From an uncultured Eggerthellaceae bacterium (GTDB taxonomy: Bacteria; Actinomycetota; Coriobacteriia; Coriobacteriales; Eggerthellaceae), in contig CAQLOA010000083.1 of assembly GCA_948829205.1 (NCBI GenBank), positions 1-6,631 of the forward strand: a stretch of 6,631 bases of DNA. Direction: 5' to 3'. Made by a program: the position numbers and the translations under genes. Of this stretch, positions 1 to 6,055 are shown in pieces. The notes beneath the pieces were generated by a model, which was given only the letters and a program-made list of their open reading frames with translations, was not told the origin of the DNA and made no database searches. How positions within the stretch are numbered: position 1 is the first letter of the stretch; each line of letters begins with the position of its first letter.

Positions 1-587
1 ACGTATCCCGACACGACCCCTGCCACCAGTCCCACGCAGAACCCGACCAGGGCCAGGCGGCGGGCTGGCGGAAGCGACGCTTCAGGAAGGGCCGCCTTTG
101 CGGCATATGGCCCGTCCGCGCTCGGTCCGGCGCCCTCCTCGGGCCGGGATTGCATCTGAGCGCCTGACGGCGCATCGCCTTCGGCTTGCCGCTCGACGCC
201 TTGCGCCTTCCTCAGCTTCAACGCCTTGCGGAACATGGTGGCCGCCGAGTACGCGATCACCGCCGCAGCCGCGGCCATTATCGCCCAGTCGGGAGACGCG
301 CTTGCGAGCCACACTCCAAGGGGGGACATGATGGCTCCGCCTATGCCGGCCGCGACGCCCAACGCCGGAATGCAGGTCTTGTTGCGCACGTGCGTGACCA
401 CGCCCGAAAGCGACGTGGGGATTATCGTGAACAGGGACGTTGCAGTGGCAGCGATGGCCGGCATCCCGTAAAGAAGCTTGAACACCGGAACCAGCACCGT
501 GCCGCCTCCGATGCCCAGAAGACCGGAAAGGATCCCCACCGCCACGCCTACCGCGGCGGAACCGACTATCAACGAGAAAAGCTCCAT
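1..587 (-). CDS. TauE/SafE-family membrane transporter (partial, C-terminus beyond window)
   Basis: Probable sulfite/organosulfonate or other small-anion exporter of the TauE/SafE (formerly DUF81) family, in the cytoplasmic membrane. The 195 visible residues begin MELFSLIVGSAAVGVAVG and carry the family signature GLLGIGGGTVLVPVF at about residues 22-36. Hydrophobic segments lie near residues 5-37, 50-65, 72-95 and 100-118. A hydrophilic, Ala/Gly/Glu-rich loop follows (about 119-175). A new hydrophobic segment, LALVGFCVGLVAGVVSGY, then looks like the start of the family's second internal repeat before the window ends. The ATG at 587-585 is the only ATG/GTG/TTG that precedes the first helix in this frame. 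I see no convincing Shine-Dalgarno sequence, so it may rely on coupling to the glycosyltransferase gene, which ends 25 bp upstream. The substrate cannot be told from sequence; family membership is confident. Confidence 0.88.
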   Translation of the reverse strand, partial: MELFSLIVGSAAVGVAVGILSGLLGIGGGTVLVPVFKLLYGMPAIAATATSLFTIIPTSLSGVVTHVRNKTCIPALGVAAGIGGAIMSPLGVWLASASPDWAIMAAAAAVIAYSAATMFRKALKLRKAQGVERQAEGDAPSGAQMQSRPEEGAGPSADGPYAAKAALPEASLPPARRLALVGFCVGLVAGVVSGY

Positions 588-612
588 ATGGGACGGAAGT
601 GCAAAGGAGCGG

Positions 613-1896
613 CTAATCGGCGAGGTCTAGGCGGATCTGGCTCGTCATGCCCGGGTCTATCGGGCGCGCTTCTATCAGGCGCGCCTGCTGGCTTACCGGC
701 TCGATCAGCGCCGATTGCACGAGCGCCGTCGTCATGATCTTGTCCGAGTCGACGCGCTCCATTATCTGGGGCCAGATCTGCTGGAACTCGAAGTAGTTCG
801 TGCAGTTCTTCTCGGCATAGACAGTAGCCTCGGTAAGGGCCTCCTTGGCCGCGCGCCTGTAGGCCTTCTTGTCGGGCCTGACCAGGCTGCGCAAGAACGC
901 AGTGATCGCGATGCGCCGACGAAGCCCCTTCTCGAGGAAGGGCCCGGGATAGGGCTCGAGGGAACCTGCGGTGACCTTCTGAAGGTCGATGAGCGAATGG
1001 CTGTACTCGAGCTTCGCATACTCGTAAAGCCAGCGGTATATGTCCTGCCTGAACCGCGCGCCCTCATGAGGGGACGGAGGCGGAAGATGGCGCACCTGCC
1101 ACTGGTTGTCGAACCAGATGTCGCTTCCGAACATGCGGAGGTCGAGCATGTAGTCAAGGTCTTCCCCGCGGGGAATCCAGGAATCGAACGCAAGCCTGCG
1201 GAACGCCTCCTTGTGGACGGCCAGGCATCCGCCGCACACATGGTTGCTGCGCGACAGGCGCGGGCCCTTCATGGCCTTGCGGATCCACTCGTTGAACGCA
1301 TGCCCCTGCTGCCAGAAGCGGTTGTACCACTTGTCCTTCCACTTCGACAGGTACGAGCCCTCGTCGTTGATGTAGAAGCCCGTCTTGGCAAGGATCGGAA
1401 TGCCGTTGCGGGTGAGCTTCCCGAGGCCGTACATCGCCTTCTTGAGGAACGCCGGGTCGTCGATGACCTCGTCGTCGTCGATGAACACCGCGGCATCGAA
1501 GCCCAGCGCGCAGGTGACCACGAGCCCCAGGTTGCGAATGGCTCCGTATCCCGAAAGCCCTATCTGCTGGCTCACGCGCTCGATGCCAAGCTGCTCCATG
1601 CGTTCGCGGACTATGGCAAGCTCGGCCGCGCCTATGACGATGACGTTGAGGGTGGGATGTTCCGACACGGTTGCGCGGACCTTTTCGACCGCCTCATACT
1701 CGACGCTGCGGTCGGCGGCGACGAGTATGACGATCAGCCCGATGTCCTGCACCCCTTCGAGGGACCTCAGGCAGCGGTCAAGCTCGCCCTTTTCGCCGAT
1801 GTCGGTGGTGTGGTCGTATCGGGACACGACGCCTTTGGATTCGCTCCTTCGGCGCGCGCCCGACACGAACGTTGGAATTATTAGAGCAGGATTCAT
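613..1896 (-). CDS. GT-A-type (family 2-like) glycosyltransferase
   Basis: A 427-residue soluble protein with no signal peptide or membrane helix, presumably acting at the cytoplasmic face on envelope polysaccharide or protein glycosylation. GT-A features in order: the N-terminal strand NPALIIPTF (2-10), ELDRCLRSLEGV (38-49), a second strand GLIVILVAA (53-61), the nucleotide-sugar/metal DxD-type motif FIDDDE (138-143), CGGCLAVHKEAF (221-232), and an acidic catalytic-base-type motif RGEDLDYMLD (243-252) followed by VRH at 268-270. The helical C-terminal third (about 283-400) matches nothing I can name. The segment between IIPTF and the first helix is unusually long (about 28 residues). The ATG at 1896 follows AAAGGG at very short spacing. 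The gene lies 34 bp after the 209-aa membrane protein and 25 bp before the TauE gene, which suggests one operon. Donor and acceptor are unknown; the fold assignment is good. Confidence 0.85.
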   Translation of the reverse strand: MNPALIIPTFVSGARRRSESKGVVSRYDHTTDIGEKGELDRCLRSLEGVQDIGLIVILVAADRSVEYEAVEKVRATVSEHPTLNVIVIGAAELAIVRERMEQLGIERVSQQIGLSGYGAIRNLGLVVTCALGFDAAVFIDDDEVIDDPAFLKKAMYGLGKLTRNGIPILAKTGFYINDEGSYLSKWKDKWYNRFWQQGHAFNEWIRKAMKGPRLSRSNHVCGGCLAVHKEAFRRLAFDSWIPRGEDLDYMLDLRMFGSDIWFDNQWQVRHLPPPSPHEGARFRQDIYRWLYEYAKLEYSHSLIDLQKVTAGSLEPYPGPFLEKGLRRRIAITAFLRSLVRPDKKAYRRAAKEALTEATVYAEKNCTNYFEFQQIWPQIMERVDSDKIMTTALVQSALIEPVSQQARLIEARPIDPGMTSQIRLDLAD

Positions 1897-1930
1897 GACC
1901 CTTTGAGGCTTGTGAGTCCCCTCGCCGTGC

Positions 1931-2560
1931 CTACTCGTCGACGACGATGGTTATCTTCGCGGCAGCCTGTCCGACCTCGTCAAGGGAGTCGGGGTCGAAG
2001 GCCGTGAAGGTTGCAGTGGCGGGATAGGTGCCGGCTGCAAGGTTCGTGTTCAGCTTGATGGTGTCGATGTGGCTGTCGGGCTTCATTCCGCCGGACTCAT
2101 AGACGACCTGGTTGTCGCTGTCGAGGGTTATGGTCACCTTCATGACGTACTTGTTGGACGGGACGTTCTCGATGTATGCGGTGCCCTCGGACGTGCCGTT
2201 CTGGAACTCGATGACGCTGGCGATGGAGATGTTGAGCATTCCCTCCTCGACCACGCGGTCGAGTTCGGCCTGCTTCTCCTCGTCGGTCTTGTAGGGGGCC
2301 TGCCCGTTCTGGGCGGCGTTGTCGTAGAAGCCTCCGGACTGGCCGATGACGGCCCATGCGCCGACGCCGATGGCCGCGACGACCAGGACGACGACCAGCA
2401 CGATGATCGGCACCTTGCTCTTCTTCTTGAACTCTTCCTCGTTCTTCACGGCAGCCTGGGCGGTAAGGCCGGCTTCAGCGGCCGTCTCTTTCGGCAGCGT
2501 GGAGGAAGTGGGCTCTTCTGCCGCCTTGGGTGTGTCGTTGTTGTTGGTCGCATCGCTCAT
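1931..2560 (-). CDS. Membrane-anchored extracytoplasmic protein with C-terminal beta-sandwich-like domain
   Basis: A hypothetical protein of 209 residues. Residues 1-45 are hydrophilic and Thr/Ala/Glu-rich, ending in the positive patch KKKSK. One membrane helix follows at about 50-73 (VPIIVLVVVLVVAAIGVGAWAV). The basic patch on its N-side and the hydrophilic rest suggest N-in/C-out topology. Residues 91-209 look like an all-beta extracytoplasmic domain. Its pattern of a VYESGGMKPDSHIDTIKL stretch (153-170), LAAGTYPATATFTAFDP (174-190) and a final AKITIVV strand recalls Ig-like modules that recur in surface proteins of Gram-positive gut bacteria (family similarity from memory, no database name claimed). 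The ATG at 2560 has a good ribosome site, AAAGGA, 7 nt upstream. It is the first gene after a recognisable promoter and probably heads the operon with the glycosyltransferase and TauE genes. Being a substrate of that glycosyltransferase is only a guess. Confidence 0.82.
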   Translation of the reverse strand: MSDATNNNDTPKAAEEPTSSTLPKETAAEAGLTAQAAVKNEEEFKKKSKVPIIVLVVVLVVAAIGVGAWAVIGQSGGFYDNAAQNGQAPYKTDEEKQAELDRVVEEGMLNISIASVIEFQNGTSEGTAYIENVPSNKYVMKVTITLDSDNQVVYESGGMKPDSHIDTIKLNTNLAAGTYPATATFTAFDPDSLDEVGQAAAKITIVVDE

Positions 2561-2565
2561 TTTGG

Positions 2566-2573
2566 CTTCCTTT
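2566..2573 (-). promoter_or_regulatory. Ribosome binding site of the 209-aa membrane protein
   Basis: On the minus strand AAAGGAAG precedes the ATG at 2560, with 7 nt between AAAGGA and the start codon. This supports that ATG as the true start. Confidence 0.7.
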
Positions 2574-2574
2574 A

Positions 2575-2681
2575 AACCTCGATGTCTTGCTTGCTATGGT
2601 ATGAAACCTCTACGGTACATATTAACCGTCCGCGTGCTTTTTATGCAACCTTTTCAAGCCTGCGTCTACGAGCTGAAACCT
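2575..2681 (-). repeat. Four AGGTT-core direct repeats in helical phase
   Basis: On the minus strand the core AGGTT occurs four times in the same orientation, at 2681-2677 (AAGGTTTCAG), 2651-2647 (AAGGTTGCAT), 2609-2605 (GAGGTTTCAT) and 2579-2575 (GAGGTTTAAA). Start-to-start distances are 30, 42 and 30 bp, close to three, four and three helical turns. The two distal copies share a longer context, TTGAAAGGTT versus TTGAAAAGGTT. The second copy overlaps the proposed -35 box; the last two lie in the predicted leader. This looks like an operator array, but no regulator can be named. Confidence 0.45.
2619..2648 (-). promoter_or_regulatory. Predicted sigma70-type promoter for the 209-aa protein/glycosyltransferase/TauE operon
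   Basis: Reading the minus strand, TTGCAT (2648-2643) and TAATAT (2624-2619) are separated by 18 bp, a near-consensus -35/-10 pair. A transcript would begin near 2612, giving a leader of about 50 nt before the ATG at 2560. The AT-rich island stands out against the GC-rich surroundings. Confidence 0.6.
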
Positions 2682-2712
2682 TTCAACCGGGCACACTTGC
2701 GCCTTTCGCAGG

Positions 2713-5268
2713 TCACCATTCGCCCGGCGCCATGCGCACGCGGTCTGGGACGTCGAGCAGGGCGAACACGATGCCCACAATAGCCGGGACCACGGCGCCG
2801 CTTATCGCAAGCGGCGTCAGAAGGCCCAGGTCGTTCGTGGCGATGGGAACCACCACCACGCCGGCCACGATGCATGCCGCGGCCACCACCGACGCCAGGA
2901 TGTCGAAGGCATGGGTTCCCTTGCGGCACAAAAGCGAGTACAGCGCCGCCGCCGCAAGCCAGCCTGCCACCACCGCCCAGTTCTGCACGGACGAGAGCGA
3001 CTCGATGAAGCCGCTGGACATTGACGCGCCGGCGATGGACGGGTTCACGGCGACTATTATGTTTGGCACTATCTCCCAGTTCATCACGTCGCCCGACCCC
3101 ATGGACGCCAGCACGAACGCGCCCAGCACAGCCATCCCCGTGGTCAGCAGCGCGTCCTTCACGTCGAGCAGCGCGCCGGAAAGCACCGGCACGAGGGCGG
3201 CGAACCCGATGGAGCCGAACAGCGGCTGCAGCATGGCCAGCGTGGCCATCATGTCGCTTCTTCGCCCGAAGAACCACCACCATGCACCCGTCCCGGCAAG
3301 AAGAAGGAACGCCGGGAGCCATGCCTGGTTGAAGAAGAAGGCCACCACCAAAAGCACGTAGCCCGCAGGCATGGCGAAGCGCGGCCAGACCGCCGCAAGC
3401 GCGACCAGCACCACCAGGATGGCCCACGCTGCGATGGGAACGGTGCTGAACAGCCCGAAGACGGTGTTCGACCCCGCCTCGATGGTCTGCGAAGCGGCCT
3501 GCTGCGACGCCTGCGCGAAGTCGAAGCGGAAGTTCATCAGCGCTATCACGCCCAGCATGGCAGCCCCAAGGGCCGCGAAGGCGCGCATCATTATGTTCGA
3601 CCCACGCATCCCCAGCCTGTCGATGAACGGCACGTAGGGCTTCTGGGGCCGGGGCTCCTTCTCTTCGCGGAGCGACTCCGAGTCCTTCACCGCCTGGGCG
3701 AGCTGCGCCTTGCCTTCCCGCGCGCTCCCCAGGAGGGGCATCAGGTCCTCCGAAAACGCCTCGATGTCGGGATAGCGGCCCTCCATGTCGGGGCTCAGGG
3801 CGTCGAACATGATGTCGTCGACGCTCTCGTCTATGTCCTCCCAGCACAGGGAGGGAATGACCAGCTCGGCGCCTTCGATTGCCAGCTCGGCGTCGTCGAG
3901 GTTTCGGGCCTTGAACGGGTTCTTCCCCGAAAGCATCTCGTAGGTCAGGCTGGCCAGGGCCCATTCGTCGGTGCGCACGTCCAGCCGCTGCTGGCGCATC
4001 TGCTCGAGAGGCATGTACCCGATGGTGCCGCCGCCGGTCTCGCCCTGGCCGCTGGCGTCCATGAGCGTGGACAGCCCGAAGTCCGTCACCTTCACGACGC
4101 CTTCCTTGTTCACGATGACGTTCTCGGGCTTGATGTCCAGGTGCAGGATCCCGGCCTTGTGCGCGACCTCGAGCGCGTGGGAAACCGAGCCGAAAACGCT
4201 GGCGATCATGTCCAGGGTTATGTCGTTGCCAAGCTCGCGCATTATCTTCGCCAGCGTCTTTCCCTCGACGTACTCCATGATCACGTAGGCCATGTTGCCT
4301 TCGACCACGCAGTCGTAGACGGTGACTATGTTGGCATCGTTCAGATGGGCCGCCGTGCGGGCCTCCTCGAGCCCCGGGATCCTGTCCACGCGGGCAAGCC
4401 TGTCGCCTTCGTACGGGACCGGCTCGAACGAGTCGGAAGGGTCGTACGCGTCGTAGGGGTCGACGGCGGGGTCGAATGCGGGGTCGGTCCTCCTTGCGGC
4501 GCCGTTGCGGCCACGCCCGCGGAAGGCGCCGTCTGCAGCGTGTCCCCTGCGGGCATCGCCTGCGTCTTCGACCCCGGCGATGCTTATGGAATGCTCTCCG
4601 ATCGCGCTGATGTCGGCCTCTCCAGCCCCAGCAATCCTTCCGGGGATGTGCCCGGCGAACTCGCGGAGGCCCACCGTGTCGTTCTTGCCTATGGGCAGGC
4701 TGTCCATGTCGCGGCGGCGCTGCCTTCCGGCATCGCGCGGCAGCTGGTTGCGCGGGCCCTTGAAGCTGGAATAGCCTTCGAACTCGCTGAGGTCCAGCGG
4801 CTGGTCGCCGAAGCCCTGCGAGTCGTCGTCGAAGTCCTCCGTGTCGGACAGTCGGCCGCGGCCACGCACTGCCGAATTGCCCGCGGTGGCCTTCGCCTCC
4901 TTGAAGTAGCTGCGCCGCTTGGCCATCCGCTCCGCGTTCTTCTCGCGCGACGAGAAGAAGCTGGGCTCGCTTATCTTGGACGTTAGCGGGACGAAGCCAA
5001 CCGACGAGCCGTCGTCTTGCGCCTGGGCGTCCCGGCCGTAGCCCGCGGCGCGGCGGGGCGACCGGTCGCCACGGAGGGCCCGGCTGGCGTTCTCTATCTG
5101 CGCGTCATGGATGGACACCCGCGAACGGTCGATGTCGGCCTGGGTGATCTGGATGCATTTGATTGCGACGTCGCGCTTCAGACGCGTGTCGTAGGCATGC
5201 TGGACGGTGGCGTAACCGCCCGCCCCGGCGCGCCCCATGATTCGGTATCTGTCGAGGATGAGACTGAT
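2713..5268 (-). CDS. Transmembrane Ser/Thr protein kinase with large N-lobe insertion
   Basis: A eukaryotic-type (Hanks) Ser/Thr kinase of 851 residues if started at ATC 5268, or 841 from ATG 5238. Numbering here is from the ATC. The glycine loop is GRAGAGGYATV (12-22) and VAIK places the ATP-binding Lys at 37. A hydrophilic low-complexity insertion of about 240 residues follows. Then come the alpha-C Glu (about E302, in LEEARTAAHL), the hinge region VIMEYVEGKTL, the catalytic loop HLDIKPEN (D378, K380, N383), DFG at 396-398 and the activation segment GGGTIGYMPLEQM. All catalytic residues are present. Leu replaces Arg in HRD and PLE replaces APE, so it should be an active non-RD-type kinase. 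Residues about 562-840 contain roughly eight or nine membrane helices, with an N-terminal cytoplasmic kinase inferred. I chose ATC because it lies 5 nt after GGAAGGG and restores the first kinase strand (ILDRYRIM), which the ATG start cuts off; no ATG/GTG/TTG exists further upstream before the stop at 5344. Substrates are unknown. Confidence 0.88.
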   Translation of the reverse strand: MSLILDRYRIMGRAGAGGYATVQHAYDTRLKRDVAIKCIQITQADIDRSRVSIHDAQIENASRALRGDRSPRRAAGYGRDAQAQDDGSSVGFVPLTSKISEPSFFSSREKNAERMAKRRSYFKEAKATAGNSAVRGRGRLSDTEDFDDDSQGFGDQPLDLSEFEGYSSFKGPRNQLPRDAGRQRRRDMDSLPIGKNDTVGLREFAGHIPGRIAGAGEADISAIGEHSISIAGVEDAGDARRGHAADGAFRGRGRNGAARRTDPAFDPAVDPYDAYDPSDSFEPVPYEGDRLARVDRIPGLEEARTAAHLNDANIVTVYDCVVEGNMAYVIMEYVEGKTLAKIMRELGNDITLDMIASVFGSVSHALEVAHKAGILHLDIKPENVIVNKEGVVKVTDFGLSTLMDASGQGETGGGTIGYMPLEQMRQQRLDVRTDEWALASLTYEMLSGKNPFKARNLDDAELAIEGAELVIPSLCWEDIDESVDDIMFDALSPDMEGRYPDIEAFSEDLMPLLGSAREGKAQLAQAVKDSESLREEKEPRPQKPYVPFIDRLGMRGSNIMMRAFAALGAAMLGVIALMNFRFDFAQASQQAASQTIEAGSNTVFGLFSTVPIAAWAILVVLVALAAVWPRFAMPAGYVLLVVAFFFNQAWLPAFLLLAGTGAWWWFFGRRSDMMATLAMLQPLFGSIGFAALVPVLSGALLDVKDALLTTGMAVLGAFVLASMGSGDVMNWEIVPNIIVAVNPSIAGASMSSGFIESLSSVQNWAVVAGWLAAAALYSLLCRKGTHAFDILASVVAAACIVAGVVVVPIATNDLGLLTPLAISGAVVPAIVGIVFALLDVPDRVRMAPGEW

Positions 5269-5280
5269 GTCAGCCCTTCC
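5266..5280 (-). promoter_or_regulatory. Ribosome binding site and candidate ATC start codon of the kinase
   Basis: On the minus strand GGAAGGG (5280-5274) is followed after 5 nt (CTGAC) by ATC (5268-5266). The next in-frame ATG, at 5238-5236, has no Shine-Dalgarno sequence at usable distance and would delete the beta-1 residues LDRYRI. The combination suggests initiation at the near-cognate codon ATC. A sequencing error in one base would be the trivial alternative. Confidence 0.5.
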
Positions 5281-5318
5281 GTGTGCGTTTTCGTGTCGTG
5301 TTTGAAGGCTAACCTCGA

Positions 5319-5347
5319 ATGATAGATGGAAACCGCCCCGGAATCAA
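5319..5347 (-). promoter_or_regulatory. Predicted sigma70-type promoter of the kinase gene
   Basis: Reading the minus strand, TTGATT (5347-5342) and TATCAT (5324-5319) are separated by 17 bp. Transcription would start near 5312 and give a leader of roughly 45 nt before the ATC at 5268. The promoter starts about 10 bp beyond the inverted-repeat element, so the kinase seems to be transcribed separately from the histidine kinase pair. Confidence 0.6.
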
Positions 5348-5356
5348 ATGCATATG

Positions 5357-5482
5357 TCGGAGCTGGCGTCTGAAGAGGTTTCGCTCGACGCGTCGTCGCC
5401 TCGAACTAACTCGGCTTCGCCGAGTGGATTTCTCGGCTCCTTTGGCTTACCTCGCATCCACCTCTTCAGACGCCAGCTCCGA
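5357..5482. repeat. 126-bp element bounded by a perfect 23-bp inverted repeat
   Basis: The left arm, 5357-5379 (begins TCGGAGCTGGCGTC), is the exact reverse complement of the right arm, 5460-5482 (ends GACGCCAGCTCCGA), enclosing 80 bp. The right arm abuts the stop codon of the 190-aa membrane protein (TAA at 5485-5483). Read as RNA from that gene it would form a long stem, but no U-run follows (CATATGCATTTG), so it is not a classical intrinsic terminator. The interior holds a 10-bp palindrome, CGACGCGTCG (5386-5395), and alternative hairpins at 5410-5437. I see no flanking target duplication and no ORF of its own. It could be a MITE-like repeat, a factor-assisted terminator or mRNA stabiliser, or a structured small RNA. 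Confidence 0.75.
5410..5437 (-). other. Two mutually exclusive hairpins sharing one strand
   Basis: On the minus strand GCCGAG (5437-5432), CTCGGC (5424-5419) and GCCGAG (5415-5410) follow one another. The middle segment can pair with the first (7-nt loop) or with the third (3-nt loop GAA, with one more A-T pair possible outside). Only one can form at a time. This is the geometry of a switchable RNA, but short GC-rich repeats can also give it by chance. Confidence 0.45.
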
Positions 5483-6055
5483 TTACTGCGGACGAATATT
5501 TCTGTATCCTGCGACGCGGGAGAAGTCGATGGAATCGGGGTCGAAGTCGCCGCTGATGGCATCCTCGGTGTAGGCGTCGAGCCTGGCCGCGTGGTTGCGG
5601 TCCTCTCCGAAGGGGATGGTGGGGCGCTCGCGCCCGAAGGACCCCGTCTGCTGGCTTTCGCTTTGCGACCGGTAGTTGTCGAAGAACGACTGCCCGTCGT
5701 CGGGCTGTTCCATAGGCTGCACCGCATTGGCGTGGACGCGGGCCACCGCCGGCTGCACCGACCTGACGGTTTGCGCCCCCGTGGCCATGGGCTGAATGGC
5801 CCCGGAGGGCTGGAAGGAGCCGGATGGCTGCATGGGCTGCTGCGCATACGGGCCGGTCACCGCAGGAGACTGTCTCGTGTGCTGCAGGCTGGGCCTGGGG
5901 GCGGGCTGGGCCGTCGCATCGTACATCAGCCTGTCGGACAGCCTTCTTATGCGCCCCGACAGCGAGGCCACCCATATCGCCATCGCTATCACCGCGAGCG
6001 CGAGCACGATTATTCCGACGAAGAGGAACGCAGTCGTTGGCATGTTCACGTTCAC
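5483..6055 (-). CDS. Single-pass membrane protein of unknown function, coupled to a histidine kinase
   Basis: I do not recognise this protein. From the first GTG it has 190 residues. A strong membrane helix spans about 8-31 (AFLFVGIIVLALAVIAMAIWVA), followed by the basic stretch SGRIRRLSDRL, which suggests a cytoplasmic C-terminal part. Residues 48-120 are Pro/Gln/Met/Ser-rich and probably disordered, with repeats of the QPM/QPSG type. The C-terminal 70 residues are charged and end in GDFDPDSIDFSRVAGYRN, which looks less random and may be a docking motif. The GTG at 6055-6053 overlaps the histidine kinase stop as GTGA. A second GTG (6049-6047) lies 8 nt from GGAGG and is better spaced than the first (2 nt) or the ATG at 6043 (14 nt), so the true start may be six bases later. 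It is probably co-expressed with the kinase as an accessory or anchor protein (inference). Confidence 0.75.
   Translation of the reverse strand: MNVNMPTTAFLFVGIIVLALAVIAMAIWVASLSGRIRRLSDRLMYDATAQPAPRPSLQHTRQSPAVTGPYAQQPMQPSGSFQPSGAIQPMATGAQTVRSVQPAVARVHANAVQPMEQPDDGQSFFDNYRSQSESQQTGSFGRERPTIPFGEDRNHAARLDAYTEDAISGDFDPDSIDFSRVAGYRNIRPQ

Noticed and set aside
715..1884. A 389-codon plus-strand open frame opposite the glycosyltransferase
   Set aside because: It lies antisense to a gene with clear GT-A motifs. It shows no recognisable domain and is explained by the GC-rich codon bias that keeps opposing frames open.
2695..2713. TGCG-AAAGG-CGCA mini-hairpin after the kinase stop as a terminator
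   Set aside because: The stem is only 4 bp with no U-tract, too weak to call.
2666..3964. A 432-codon minus-strand frame overlapping the kinase tail
   Set aside because: It is an alternative frame of the kinase. It is Arg/Gly-rich without structure, while the chosen frame gives coherent membrane helices.
4141..4986. A 281-codon plus-strand open frame opposite the kinase
   Set aside because: It is antisense to the kinase catalytic region and insertion; there is no recognisable motif, and the opposite frame has unambiguous kinase signatures.
5357..5482. Inverted repeat as a Rho-independent terminator or a CRISPR/att site
   Set aside because: No U-run follows either arm, the loop is 80 nt, there is no repeat-spacer array, and no recombinase gene or target duplication is visible.
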